Assembly: GCA_902619675.1 (NCBI GenBank)
Contig: CACNFA010000005.1
Span: 1 to 57,598, forward strand
Direction: 5' to 3'
DNA from: an uncultured Pelagibacteraceae bacterium
GTDB lineage: Bacteria; Pseudomonadota; Alphaproteobacteria; Pelagibacterales; Pelagibacteraceae
Length of the DNA: 57,598 nt
Shown here piece by piece: positions 8,429 through 17,125 of the stretch. The number at the start of each line of letters is the position of its first letter. The first letter of the stretch is position 1. A program made the position numbers and the translations under genes. The notes beneath the pieces were generated by a model. That model saw nothing but the letters and a program-made list of their open reading frames with translations. It was not told the origin of the DNA and did no database searches.

Positions 8429-10260
8429 TCCAGTTCAAATTTATTTCTATAATCTTTTAAAAGTGAAGGGTCTTGTTCGCTTTTTAATAAAACAAAATCT
8501 TCTATTACTAGAATATCTAGATTAGTTCCCATAAAACAATTAAAAGCGTCTTCAACTGAACATACAATAGGTTCTCCTCTCACATTAAAAGAAGTGTTAA
8601 CTAAAACTGGGCAATCAGTAATCTTCTTAAACTCATTTATTAAGTCATAATACCTCGGATTTGTATCTTTATGAACTGTTTGAATTCTTGCTGAGTAATC
8701 TACATGTGTTATTGCGGGCACTGTAGATCTTTTTACATTAAGTTTATCTATGCCAAATAATCTTTGATCGGACTCGGACATTTTAATTTGTTTTTCTTTT
8801 TTGACATCTGCAACTAAAAGCATGTAAGGGCTATCATAATTTAGATCAAACCATGTGCTTAAATCTTCTCTCAAAACTGAGGGAGCGAAAGGTCGAAAAC
8901 TTTCTCTAAACTTTATTTTTAAATTAAGCTCTTTCTGCATTTTTTCTGATCTTGGATCTGCTAAAATTGACCTTCCCCCTAAAGCTCTCGGCCCAAATTC
9001 CATTCTACCTTGAAACCAACCCACTGTTTTATTATTAGCTAAATTTTTGGCTGTAACATTTATTAATTCTTCATAACTTAATTTTTTATAATTAGCTTTT
9101 AATGATTTTAATAATATTGAAATTTCGTCATTTTCAAACTTTGGTCCTAAATATGAACCTTTCATTTGATCTATCAGTAAATTTCTAGGTTTTTTTAATT
9201 CTTTATACCAATAACCAAGAGCCGCTCCTAAAGATCCTCCTGCATCCCCAGCTGCTGGCTGTATCCATACATTTTCAAATATTTTTTCTTTGAGTATCTT
9301 TCCATTAGCTACGCAATTTAATGCAACACCACCTGCTAAACATAAATTCTTAATTTTAAATTCTTTAGATAGAGATTTTGTAATTTTAATTACAATTTCT
9401 TCAGTGACTGATTGAATTGAAGCTGCAATATCCATGTGAAATTGAGTGAGCTTATCCTTTTTAGGATCTCTGACTGGTTGACCAAATAAATCAGAGAATT
9501 TTTTATTAGTCATCGTTAATCCTGTCGCGTAATTAAAATAATCCATATTAAGTTTGAATGTACCATCTTGTTTCAGATCTAAAATTTTATCAATTATTAA
9601 GTCTTTATATTTAGGTCTTCCATACGGTGCTAGCCCCATTACCTTATATTCTCCACTGTTTACTTTGAAACCTGTGTAATAGGTGAACGCAGAATAAAGT
9701 AATCCTAAGGAATGAGGAAAAAAAATTTCTCTAATCATTTTGAGTTCATTTCCCCTTCCAATCGCTACTGTCGTTGTAGCCCATTCACCAACTCCATCTA
9801 AAGTTAATACTACAGCTTCTTCAAAAGGCGATGGGAAAAAAGCGCTTGCAGCATGACTAAAGTGGTGTTCTGAAAATTTAATTTTATCAATGTTGTTAAA
9901 GTTATGATCATGACTCTTAAGCTTATCGAATAAAAATTTTTTTTGGAAAAGTTTTTCTCTTAACCATATTGGCATGGACATACTAAATGATTTGAAACCT
10001 CTTGGAGCAAACGCTAAATAAGTTTCTAAAAGTCTTTCAAATTTTAAAAAAGGCTTTTCAAAAAAAACAATTTGGTCAAGATCATTCAATTTTATGTTTC
10101 CCTCTTTAAGCACATATTCAACAGCGTTACGAGGGTATCGAGCATCATGTTTTTTTCTGGAAAAACGCTCTTCTTGAGCGGCAGCTATTATTTTACCATC
10201 TTGAATTAGCGCTGCTGCACTATCATGATAAAAAGCTGAAATACCTAAAATTGAGTTCAC
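8425..10260 (-). CDS. NodU/CmcH/SxtI-family O-carbamoyltransferase
   Basis: The 611-residue enzyme has the two-domain architecture of NodU, TobZ and SxtI. The N-terminal Kae1-like domain contains the metal-binding 'HHFSHAASAFFPSPF' and 'TLDGVGEW'. The C-terminal YrdC-like part contains 'FGPRALGGRS', 'FRPFAPSV' and 'NTSFNVRGEPI'. It transfers a carbamoyl group from carbamoyl phosphate through carbamoyl-AMP to a hydroxyl of a sugar or small molecule. The start is GTG, overlapping the stop of the DUF5989 gene upstream (TAGTG), so translation is coupled. The acceptor is unknown; association with MBOAT and SGNH genes suggests a glycan or another membrane-linked product. Confidence 0.92.
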   Translation of the reverse strand: MNSILGISAFYHDSAAALIQDGKIIAAAQEERFSRKKHDARYPRNAVEYVLKEGNIKLNDLDQIVFFEKPFLKFERLLETYLAFAPRGFKSFSMSMPIWLREKLFQKKFLFDKLKSHDHNFNNIDKIKFSEHHFSHAASAFFPSPFEEAVVLTLDGVGEWATTTVAIGRGNELKMIREIFFPHSLGLLYSAFTYYTGFKVNSGEYKVMGLAPYGRPKYKDLIIDKILDLKQDGTFKLNMDYFNYATGLTMTNKKFSDLFGQPVRDPKKDKLTQFHMDIAASIQSVTEEIVIKITKSLSKEFKIKNLCLAGGVALNCVANGKILKEKIFENVWIQPAAGDAGGSLGAALGYWYKELKKPRNLLIDQMKGSYLGPKFENDEISILLKSLKANYKKLSYEELINVTAKNLANNKTVGWFQGRMEFGPRALGGRSILADPRSEKMQKELNLKIKFRESFRPFAPSVLREDLSTWFDLNYDSPYMLLVADVKKEKQIKMSESDQRLFGIDKLNVKRSTVPAITHVDYSARIQTVHKDTNPRYYDLINEFKKITDCPVLVNTSFNVRGEPIVCSVEDAFNCFMGTNLDILVIEDFVLLKSEQDPSLLKDYRNKFELD

Positions 10261-10412
10261 TAAAAAATACTATATATGAAAGGGGCAACTACAGACCCTT
10301 CGCTTAAAATGATTAAAATACCACATAATGCTAAAACTGTGATAATTGGCCATAAAATAAATTTCTTTCTTTCTTTTAAAAAAACCAAAAATTCTTTTAT
10401 AAATGAAAACAT
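10260..10412 (-). CDS. DUF5989 (SxtK-like) membrane microprotein, copy 1
   Basis: This is a 50-residue protein reading MFSFIKEF, then 'FLKERKKF', one hydrophobic helix, and a terminal 'APFIYSIF'. The amphipathic N-terminus, basic patch and short C-terminal 'GS..APFIY' match DUF5989, a family found beside carbamoyltransferases and represented by SxtK in saxitoxin clusters. Its stop overlaps the carbamoyltransferase start by 1 nt. About 35 of 50 residues match copy 2 at 12378-12530. It is probably a small membrane partner or anchor for the transferase; no biochemical role is known to me. Confidence 0.85.
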   Translation of the reverse strand: MFSFIKEFLVFLKERKKFILWPIITVLALCGILIILSEGSVVAPFIYSIF

Positions 10413-10459
10413 AATTACCTTTAATAGTATATTTATAACAATTAATCTATAACTTAAAA

Positions 10460-11449
10460 ATGAGGAAAATAATCTTTATTAATCTATTAGTAGTTTCGTT
10501 TATTTTTATTGTTCTTGAAATTTCACTAAGATTTATTTTTGATTTAAAACCTTTAGGTATTGAAGATGGAATCATTAATGACAGCAATCAAAAGATTAGA
10601 TTCAATTACTCTAACATAGAAGGAAAAAAGATTTTCGGTACTAAAGTTTTCACTGATTTAAATGGTTTTAGAGTTTCAAAAAATCAAACTGTAAAAAATG
10701 AAAATATAAATAAAATTTTCTTTATTGGAGGAAGTGTTACTTTTGGTAGTGGTGTGAAGCAAGAGTCAACTTTCAGCGGTATACTAAATTCTGAGTTAAG
10801 TAATTATAATATTATTAATGCTTCAGTTATGGGAAGTGATTTGAAAAATAATTATCTAATATTAAAAAAAAATATTAAGAAAAATAATGTAAAAAAAATA
10901 TTTATTAATTTTTCTTTTGATGATATTGAGGAAGTTAAAATTCAGAATATAAACTTTGGTTCTAAAAAAGATAATAATAAATTTTTACTGTTTGAAAAGC
11001 TTAAAGAGTTAAAATTATTAAAAGAAATAAATAATTTACTTCGATCAAGATCTGTAATTTACGTTTTTATTAAAGGTTATATTTTTGATACTAGAGAATA
11101 CTATTATCAAAATGCACTTTTATCTTATCAGAACAAAGATAATTTAATAAATATGGATAAATCTTTAAATAATATAAAACAACTTCAAAATAAAAATACA
11201 GAAATAATTTTTATTAAAATTCCATATTTTTCTCAAGTTACTAACGAAAATTGCAATTCAAAAGATGAAGGAGAGTTGAAAATAATAAATAATTTAAATA
11301 AATATGATTTCAGTCTTGTAGATTTTAAACCAATTTTTTGTTCTATTGAGAATAGAGAAAAATTATTTTTGCGTCTAGATACTAGTCACCTTAGTGAATA
11401 TGGACATGAAATTGTTGCAGTTAATTTAAAGAGTTATTTTAATAAATGA
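10460..11449 (+). CDS. Membrane-anchored SGNH/GDSL hydrolase-like protein A
   Basis: The 329-residue protein has an N-terminal signal anchor (about residues 4-22). A SGNH-type nucleophile block 'FIGGSVTFGSG' places Ser near residue 92, and 'DTSHLSEYGHE' near the C-terminus supplies the Asp and His. The oxyanion Gly/Asn blocks are weak, so activity is less certain than in B and C. SGNH proteins beside MBOAT acyltransferases usually act as O-acetyltransferases or acetyl esterases on periplasmic glycans. It is divergent from the DUF5989-carbamoyltransferase pair and overlaps protein B by 4 nt. The DNA is exceptionally AT- and Lys/Asn-rich even for this genome. Confidence 0.72.
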   Translation: MRKIIFINLLVVSFIFIVLEISLRFIFDLKPLGIEDGIINDSNQKIRFNYSNIEGKKIFGTKVFTDLNGFRVSKNQTVKNENINKIFFIGGSVTFGSGVKQESTFSGILNSELSNYNIINASVMGSDLKNNYLILKKNIKKNNVKKIFINFSFDDIEEVKIQNINFGSKKDNNKFLLFEKLKELKLLKEINNLLRSRSVIYVFIKGYIFDTREYYYQNALLSYQNKDNLINMDKSLNNIKQLQNKNTEIIFIKIPYFSQVTNENCNSKDEGELKIINNLNKYDFSLVDFKPIFCSIENREKLFLRLDTSHLSEYGHEIVAVNLKSYFNK

Positions 11450-12381
11450 AAATATTAACATCATTAATAGCAATTTTTTTTTCTTTTTTAATGTTAGAGG
11501 TTTTAACTAGAGTAATAATTGATGATGGCCTTAACTATGAAATTGAAATGTTAAAGTATGCTAATCAACTTAAAGTAATTTCAAATAATCCAAAAATTGG
11601 TATCGAGCATAGAAAAAACATTTCTACAAAATTAATGTCCGTTCAAGTTGATCTAGATGAAAACGGATTTAGATATCAAAAAGATATAAAGAGAGAAAAA
11701 AATAAAAAAAAAGTTCTAATGCTAGGAGACTCAATGACATTCGGCTGGGGTGCACAAAATACATTTTCTGATGTTTTGTCTGAAAAATTCACTAATTATG
11801 AAGTTTTAAATGCTGGAATAGGAAATACCAATACAAGTATGCAAATAGAAAATTTTTTTCAAAATTTTAAGGAATTATATGATTACGATATAATAATTTT
11901 AAATTTTTTTATTAATGATCTTGAGAAAATTTCTATAGATCCTCCAGTTATTTACGAAAAGTATTCTTTTTTTTATACCTTTCTTTCCAATACAATTAAC
12001 AAAACACTAATTAAATTCAAATTGAGAGAAAATTGGGATTATTTTTATTCTAAATCTTTTGATGATGATCAATTTATAAAAGCTACCTTAAATAAAATTC
12101 TTGAATTAAAAAATTATTGTAAAAGTAAAAATATAAAATTTATAATCCATAATATTCCTGAATTAAGAGATTTAAATAACTATAAATTTGTTAATGAAAC
12201 AAGAATAATTAAAGAGTTTGCGAAAAATAATAAAATAACATTCATTAATTCGCATGAGTCTTTAATCAACATAGATGAAGAAAAATTATGGGTCACAATC
12301 AAGGATCCCCACGCAAATGATTTTGCTCATGAAATTATTGGAGAATATTTAGCTTTGCAACTTAAAAATATTCTTAATTAA
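11446..12381 (+). CDS. Membrane-anchored SGNH/GDSL hydrolase-like protein B (SxtL-like)
   Basis: The 311-residue protein has a membrane anchor at residues 3-21. The blocks are 'LGDSMTFGWG' (Ser near 96), 'NAGIGNTNT' (oxyanion Gly/Asn), 'FFINDLE', and a C-terminal 'DPHANDFAHE' carrying Asp and His. It is clearly related to protein C on the other strand (shared 'IEM.KYA.QLK' near residue 35 and the same block spacing), so the two are paralogues. It may deacylate or acylate the product modified by the MBOAT and carbamoyltransferase. Its stop overlaps the stop of the converging DUF5989 copy 2. Confidence 0.8.
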   Translation: MKILTSLIAIFFSFLMLEVLTRVIIDDGLNYEIEMLKYANQLKVISNNPKIGIEHRKNISTKLMSVQVDLDENGFRYQKDIKREKNKKKVLMLGDSMTFGWGAQNTFSDVLSEKFTNYEVLNAGIGNTNTSMQIENFFQNFKELYDYDIIILNFFINDLEKISIDPPVIYEKYSFFYTFLSNTINKTLIKFKLRENWDYFYSKSFDDDQFIKATLNKILELKNYCKSKNIKFIIHNIPELRDLNNYKFVNETRIIKEFAKNNKITFINSHESLINIDEEKLWVTIKDPHANDFAHEIIGEYLALQLKNILN

Positions 12382-12530
12382 AATACTGTATAAATAAAAG
12401 GTGCTAATGCAGAGCCTTGGCTTAGAACAATTAAGATTCCAAATAAAGCTAAAAAAATTATGATTGGTAAAAGCCAATATTTTTTTCTTTCTTTTAAAAA
12501 ATAGAAAAATTCTTTAATAAATGAGAGCAT
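12378..12530 (-). CDS. DUF5989 (SxtK-like) membrane microprotein, copy 2
   Basis: This is a 50-residue protein, MLSFIKEF then 'FLKERKKYWLLP', one hydrophobic helix, and 'SQGSALAPFIYTVF' at the end. It is closer to the usual DUF5989 consensus than copy 1. It starts 20 nt after the MBOAT gene and ends at the convergent SGNH B gene. If the plus-strand SGNH pair and one DUF5989 copy were removed, the minus strand would read SxtJ, SGNH, MBOAT, DUF5989, carbamoyltransferase in one run. This suggests duplication or insertion at this gene. Confidence 0.86.
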   Translation of the reverse strand: MLSFIKEFFYFLKERKKYWLLPIIIFLALFGILIVLSQGSALAPFIYTVF

Positions 12531-12550
12531 TAAAATATTAATTATACAAT

Positions 12551-13882
12551 TTAAAAATCAAAGTAAATAAATTTTTCAGATGAGCCCGCATTTATTCCAA
12601 ATCCAGTAATCAGGATTATAATAAAAATTGGTAATACTATCGATAGCTTAGCTTTTTGTGAGACAAAATATATCTTTTCATAATTATCAAATTTTTGAGA
12701 TAACACGCCTAAAATAGAAATCACAATTAAAATAATATTTTCAAATGTAAAAATTGAAAAAAATCCAGAATAAAAAATAGTAAAAAAATTCAATAAGTCG
12801 TTAAAGTTAGTAATTCTAAAAATTACCCATAAATTAAAGATTAAAAAACAATTTAAAAATATTTTTAAAGAGTTTTGAGTTTTAAAAAAATGTTTCATTT
12901 TTTTTTCAAAACAAAGAAAAATTCCATTTAAAAAACCCCATAAAATGAAATTTAAACTTGCGCCATGCCACAATCCAGCAATACTCATAGTCAAAATTAA
13001 ATTAAAATAAAGTTTTGTTTCACCTGTCTGCGAACCCCCTAAAGGAATATAAATATAGTCTCTGAACCAATTCGATAAAGTTATGTGCCAGTTTCTCCAG
13101 AATTCAGTTAGTGAACTTGTTAAATAAGGTTTATTAAAATTGATAGGAAGCTTAATTCCAAAAATTGCCGAGGCACCAAGGGCCATATCTACATATCCAC
13201 TGAAATCAAAATAAATTTGAAAAGGGAATAAAATGTATGCTTTTAAAAGATCATGGCTATTGAAGTTTGACGGCTCTAAAAAAATTGGATCTATAAGCAA
13301 GGCAATGGTATCTGCCAAAAATATTTTTTTTATAAAACCAATTAAAAATAAAAGTAAACCAAGTTTTAAATTTTCTTGATTAAATAAGATTTTTTTTCTA
13401 AGTTCTGGAATTAGCTGATGAGCTCTTAAAATAGGTCCTGCTATTAACTGGGGAAAATATAGAATAAATTCAGCTATGTTCTTAAAACTAAGGTTTTCTT
13501 TATAAGTCTGGTTTTTAACGTCAATGATCAAAGCTATTGCTGTAAAAGTTATAAATGATATGGCTAAAGGCAACTGTCCTAAATAAGCAAAACTTACCAA
13601 GAAATTTAAATTGAGAGTTTCAAAAATAAACAATGAATATTTAAAATAAATCAATGGAACTAAAATCAAACTAATTGAAACTTTTAATGAAAAATCTTTT
13701 TTTATAGATAAATAACTAAATCCAAAAAAATAAATTATTAATATTGTAAAAATAGGATTCCAAAAACTATAGAAAAATAAACTTGAAAAAATAATAATAG
13801 ATGACTGAAAACTGGGTAAGAATCTAATTAAAAAAAATACTGAAATGTAAAAAATTATAAATTCAATTGAAGAAAATATCAT
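12551..13882 (-). CDS. MBOAT family membrane-bound O-acyltransferase (AlgI/DltB/PatA-like)
   Basis: The 443-residue polytopic protein has about 11 membrane helices. The MBOAT core is present: 'LTEFWRNWHITLSNWFRDY', 'IYIPLGG' and the catalytic-His segment 'GLWHGASLNFILWG'. Such proteins move an acyl (commonly acetyl) group across the inner membrane and hand it to a periplasmic SGNH partner or glycan. The start overlaps the stop of SGNH protein C (ATGA), which supports a functional MBOAT-SGNH pair as in AlgI/AlgJ or DltB/DltD. The acceptor may be the same product that is carbamoylated by the neighbouring enzyme; this is inference. Confidence 0.92.
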   Translation of the reverse strand: MIFSSIEFIIFYISVFFLIRFLPSFQSSIIIFSSLFFYSFWNPIFTILIIYFFGFSYLSIKKDFSLKVSISLILVPLIYFKYSLFIFETLNLNFLVSFAYLGQLPLAISFITFTAIALIIDVKNQTYKENLSFKNIAEFILYFPQLIAGPILRAHQLIPELRKKILFNQENLKLGLLLFLIGFIKKIFLADTIALLIDPIFLEPSNFNSHDLLKAYILFPFQIYFDFSGYVDMALGASAIFGIKLPINFNKPYLTSSLTEFWRNWHITLSNWFRDYIYIPLGGSQTGETKLYFNLILTMSIAGLWHGASLNFILWGFLNGIFLCFEKKMKHFFKTQNSLKIFLNCFLIFNLWVIFRITNFNDLLNFFTIFYSGFFSIFTFENIILIVISILGVLSQKFDNYEKIYFVSQKAKLSIVLPIFIIILITGFGINAGSSEKFIYFDF

Positions 13883-14856
13883 TTAGTTAAATAGCTATAA
13901 ATTGTTTCTGCTATCTCTCTATGTCCTAATTCATTTGGATGTGGGTCACCATAATCATTCCACAAATCTTTTGCTTCATGTTTTTGAAATGAGTTTAACA
14001 AATCTAAATATTCTATCTTTAATTCAGCAGTTATTTTTTTCATTTTATCATTTATAAAATTTAGTTTATACGGCTTAAGCTGATGAATATCAGGGGTATT
14101 AATCAACACGCAATTAATTGATTTTAACTTACAGTGATTACTTAATTTTTTCAAATTTTGAACCGCAACTTTAAAACCAAAATTATCATCGTTGTATAAC
14201 TCTCTATAATAATTTTCAATTTTCTCAGTTTGTAATTTGCCCTTATACGAATTAATTAATTTCCAAACTATAACTCCTAGATGAAAATGTTCTACAAAAA
14301 AATTTGGCTCATCAACATTCCTTAAGTTTTCAGTATCGTTTACAAAAAACTGAATTAGAATATCTGTAAAATTAAAATCTTTCCAGTTTTCTAGGTAATT
14401 ATTTACATATCTTTCTGTATTGTAATTTCCAATGCCACCATTAATGAATAACCAGTTTTTATTGTTTTGCTGTGAAAGCTTATTTAATTTTGAAATAAAG
14501 GTATTTTCATTTTTCACGCCCCAGCCCAAAGTAATCGAGCTGCCAATAATTAAGAAACTTCTATCATAATTATTTAATTTTTTGTTATCGTAAAAAATAT
14601 CTCTTTGACCTTTATCATTAATATTGATTAAAGTTTTTTGTAATTTTGCTGATTTATTTTTTACGTGTACATGTCCAATTAGCTCATTTTCAGACTTTAT
14701 TTTTAGTTGCTTTGCATATTTCCACATTTCAATATCATAATTTGGCACTATACTGTGCTTTAATCTTAAGATTCCTTCAGAAAACAAAAGTCCAATTATA
14801 ATTGAGAAAAGAATATAAAATGATCTAGTTGCTATTTTATTAAATAGAGGACTCAT
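13879..14856 (-). CDS. Membrane-anchored SGNH/GDSL hydrolase-like protein C, MBOAT partner
   Basis: The 325-residue protein has a signal anchor (about residues 10-30). Ser 107 lies in 'IIGSSITLGWG', followed by 'GGIGNYNTE', 'FFVNDTE' and a C-terminal 'DPHPNELGHRE' carrying Asp and His. All SGNH blocks are in order. It is paralogous to protein B on the opposite strand. Its stop overlaps the MBOAT start by 4 nt, and it follows the SxtJ-like gene by 22 nt. The likely role is transfer or removal of acyl groups in the periplasm together with the MBOAT protein. Confidence 0.83.
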   Translation of the reverse strand: MSPLFNKIATRSFYILFSIIIGLLFSEGILRLKHSIVPNYDIEMWKYAKQLKIKSENELIGHVHVKNKSAKLQKTLININDKGQRDIFYDNKKLNNYDRSFLIIGSSITLGWGVKNENTFISKLNKLSQQNNKNWLFINGGIGNYNTERYVNNYLENWKDFNFTDILIQFFVNDTENLRNVDEPNFFVEHFHLGVIVWKLINSYKGKLQTEKIENYYRELYNDDNFGFKVAVQNLKKLSNHCKLKSINCVLINTPDIHQLKPYKLNFINDKMKKITAELKIEYLDLLNSFQKHEAKDLWNDYGDPHPNELGHREIAETIYSYLTK

Positions 14857-14878
14857 TTATTACATTGATCTAGACTTG

Positions 14879-15259
14879 CTAAAACTGCCTGTCCATCGAG
14901 CCCACGTTTTTGTCTCTTTTAATCCAATAAGTAATCTCATTTGTAGATTTTAAATTCAATAAATCTTTACCAAAAATTCTTACTAAAAAACTCATAGGTG
15001 TTAGAACTAAAAAAAAAATTGCAGCCATCACTATTGGAGGGACTATTTTTCCAAGTAGCTCACCTAGTTTCATCCATGATCTATTTAAAGGTGTTAATAA
15101 ACGAGAGTTTATAAGTCCTAAAATTAAAAAAATAAAAGAAGATATTAAAGCCCATATACGTATATCGCCAGATTTTAGTAATGGCCAAAAACCTACTATT
15201 AAAAATACAATAAAAAATAGTATACCAAAACTTTTATTAGAATTTATCTCAGATTTCAT
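14879..15259 (-). CDS. SxtJ-family membrane protein
   Basis: This is a 126-residue protein with three to four hydrophobic helices. It contains 'LINSRLLTPLNRSWMKLGELLGKIV', of which the 'PLNRSWMKLG' core is typical of SxtJ, followed by a conserved C-terminal 'TYWIKRD' segment. SxtJ proteins occur next to carbamoyltransferases and DUF5989 microproteins, including in saxitoxin clusters; their function is not established. The gene begins 4 nt after the xsc stop, so it may be co-transcribed with a sulfonate gene. It probably forms a membrane complex with DUF5989 and the transferase, by association only. Confidence 0.82.
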   Translation of the reverse strand: MKSEINSNKSFGILFFIVFLIVGFWPLLKSGDIRIWALISSFIFLILGLINSRLLTPLNRSWMKLGELLGKIVPPIVMAAIFFLVLTPMSFLVRIFGKDLLNLKSTNEITYWIKRDKNVGSMDRQF

Positions 15260-15263
15260 TTTT

Positions 15264-17048
15264 TTATTGAATCAGACCTTTTTGAGGCTTCATGTCTTCT
15301 TTTTTTATACCGGCAACTCGAACTGGTTTTTTCATAGCGTCTCTTCTAAAAGGTTCGCCTAACTCTTGATTTAAAATTACCTCGATAAAAGTAGTAATAC
15401 CTTTTTTTTGGTCTTCGCAAGATTGTTTAATTGCTTTTGTTGTCTCCTCCATTGTTTTTACAGTCACACCTTTTAAACCACAAGCATCAGCCACTTTCGC
15501 ATAACTTAGTTTAGGATCTAGCTCCGTGCCTATAAAATTATTATCGAACCATAAAGTGGTGTTTCGTTTTTCAGCACCCCATTGATAATTCCTAAAAATC
15601 ACCATTGAAATAGCTGGCCACTCTTCTCTAGCGCAAGAACTCATTTCATTCATACTTATTCCAAATGCACCATCTCCTGCAAAACCAATAACAGGAACAT
15701 CAGGACAACCTATCTTAGCACCTAAAATTGATGGGAAACCATAACCACAAGGGCCGAAAAGACCGGGAGCTAAATATTTTCTACCTTTTTCAAACGTAGG
15801 ATAGGCATTTCCTATTGCACAATTATTTCCAATGTCACTAGAAATTATTACTTCTTTCGGCATTCCAGCTTGAATAGCTCTCCAAGCTTGTCTTGGTGAC
15901 ATTCTATCTTTGTCTCTTTCTCTGGACTCTTTATTCCAAACTGTTCCTGGATCATCTTCTTCGTGATCTAGTCCAGATAATTTTTGAAGCCAGGCAGATT
16001 TAGTTTGGTGGATAATATCTTTTCTTTTTTGTCGATCAATATCGCCGGCATTTGAAGACAATTTTTTTAACAATTGTTGTGCCACTAATTTTGCATCTCC
16101 ACAAATTCCTACTGTAACTTTTTTAGTTAATCCTATTCGATCAGGGTTCATATCAACTTGAATAATTTTTGCTTTCTTGGGCCAGTAGTCAATGCCGTAT
16201 CCTGGTAAAGTCGAGAAAGGATTAAGTCTTGTGCCTAATGCCAACACAACATCTGCTTTTGAAATTAATTCCATTGCAGCTTTTGATCCGTTATAACCTA
16301 ACGGGCCGACTGCTAAAGGATGGCTCCCAGGAAAACTATCATTATGTTGGTATCCCGAACAAACTGGTGAGTCTAATTTCTCTGCTAATTTTACACAATC
16401 ATTTATAGCATCACCAATAACCACTCCGGCTCCAGATAAAATAACTGGAAATTTAGCGCCAGATAATAATTTAGTTGCCTGATTAATTGCATCAGCTCCC
16501 CCAGCCTGCCTTTCTAATCTAACAATTGGAGGTAATTCTATATCAACAACTTGTGTCCAAAAATCTCTAGGCACATTTATTTGCGCAGGCGCTGAACCTC
16601 TTATAGCTTTTTCTATTACTCTATTTAAAACTTCGGCTATTCTAGATGGATCTCTTACCTCTTCTTGATAACAAACCATGTCTTTAAATAAATTCATTTG
16701 TTCAACTTCTTGAAACCCGCCTTGTCCCATAGTTTTGTTCGCAGCTTGTGGAGTAACTAGTAGAAGCGGTGTGTGATTCCAGTATGCAGTTTTAATTGGA
16801 GTTACTAATCCAGTTATACCTGGACCATTTTGCGCGACTACCATTGACATTTTTCCAGTTGCTCTTGTATATCCATCTGCAATTAAACCACCGTTAGTCT
16901 CATGTGCTACATCCCAAAAAGTAATTCCTGCATCTGGAAAGATATGTGAAATCGGCATGAAAGCTGAGCCAATGATTCCGAAAGCATGTTCGATACCATG
17001 CATTTGTAAAACTTTTACAAAAGCTTCTTCAGTTGTCATTTTTGCCAT
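15264..17048 (-). CDS. xsc: Sulfoacetaldehyde acetyltransferase
   Basis: This 594-residue thiamine diphosphate enzyme converts sulfoacetaldehyde and phosphate to acetyl phosphate and sulfite in the cytoplasm. Xsc-specific stretches run throughout: 'TTEEAFVKVLQMHGIEHAFG', 'HETNGGLIADGYTRATG', 'GFQEVEQMNLF', 'QYQWGAEKRNTT'-like 'NYQWGAEKRNTTLW', and a C-terminal 'GEPFRRDAMKKPV'. The ThDP motif begins 'GDGAFGISMNE' near residue 455. Generic annotation as acetolactate synthase would be wrong. It is divergent from suyAB with a 77-nt shared control region. The sulfoacetaldehyde source (taurine, sulfopyruvate or isethionate) is not encoded in this window. Confidence 0.96.
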   Translation of the reverse strand: MAKMTTEEAFVKVLQMHGIEHAFGIIGSAFMPISHIFPDAGITFWDVAHETNGGLIADGYTRATGKMSMVVAQNGPGITGLVTPIKTAYWNHTPLLLVTPQAANKTMGQGGFQEVEQMNLFKDMVCYQEEVRDPSRIAEVLNRVIEKAIRGSAPAQINVPRDFWTQVVDIELPPIVRLERQAGGADAINQATKLLSGAKFPVILSGAGVVIGDAINDCVKLAEKLDSPVCSGYQHNDSFPGSHPLAVGPLGYNGSKAAMELISKADVVLALGTRLNPFSTLPGYGIDYWPKKAKIIQVDMNPDRIGLTKKVTVGICGDAKLVAQQLLKKLSSNAGDIDRQKRKDIIHQTKSAWLQKLSGLDHEEDDPGTVWNKESRERDKDRMSPRQAWRAIQAGMPKEVIISSDIGNNCAIGNAYPTFEKGRKYLAPGLFGPCGYGFPSILGAKIGCPDVPVIGFAGDGAFGISMNEMSSCAREEWPAISMVIFRNYQWGAEKRNTTLWFDNNFIGTELDPKLSYAKVADACGLKGVTVKTMEETTKAIKQSCEDQKKGITTFIEVILNQELGEPFRRDAMKKPVRVAGIKKEDMKPQKGLIQ

Positions 17049-17125
17049 AAAGATACCTTTTATATATTCTTGAAAATCTATCTTTCTTTATACTAGATTT
17101 TAGTCTATATCCATTAGATATTTTT
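17049..17125. promoter_or_regulatory. Divergent xsc/suyA control region with a small inverted repeat
   Basis: The 77-nt gap must hold both promoters. An interrupted palindrome, ATATC-CATTA-GATAT at 17107-17121, lies 4 nt before the suyA start and could be an operator. On the minus strand an AAAGG ribosome binding site precedes xsc, and a TATATAAA element lies further upstream. Promoter boxes are not clear enough to place start sites. Confidence 0.35.

Noticed and set aside
8425-15259. A saxitoxin biosynthesis cluster
   Set aside because: Only the sxtI-J-K-L type genes are present. The polyketide-like starter SxtA, amidinotransferase, cyclase and oxygenases are absent, and these four families are also found outside toxin producers.
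15264-17048. Acetolactate synthase (ilvB)
   Set aside because: Full-length similarity pattern is to Xsc, including the 'NYQWGAEKRNTT' and 'FRRDAMKKPV' stretches; there is no small subunit or ilv gene nearby.
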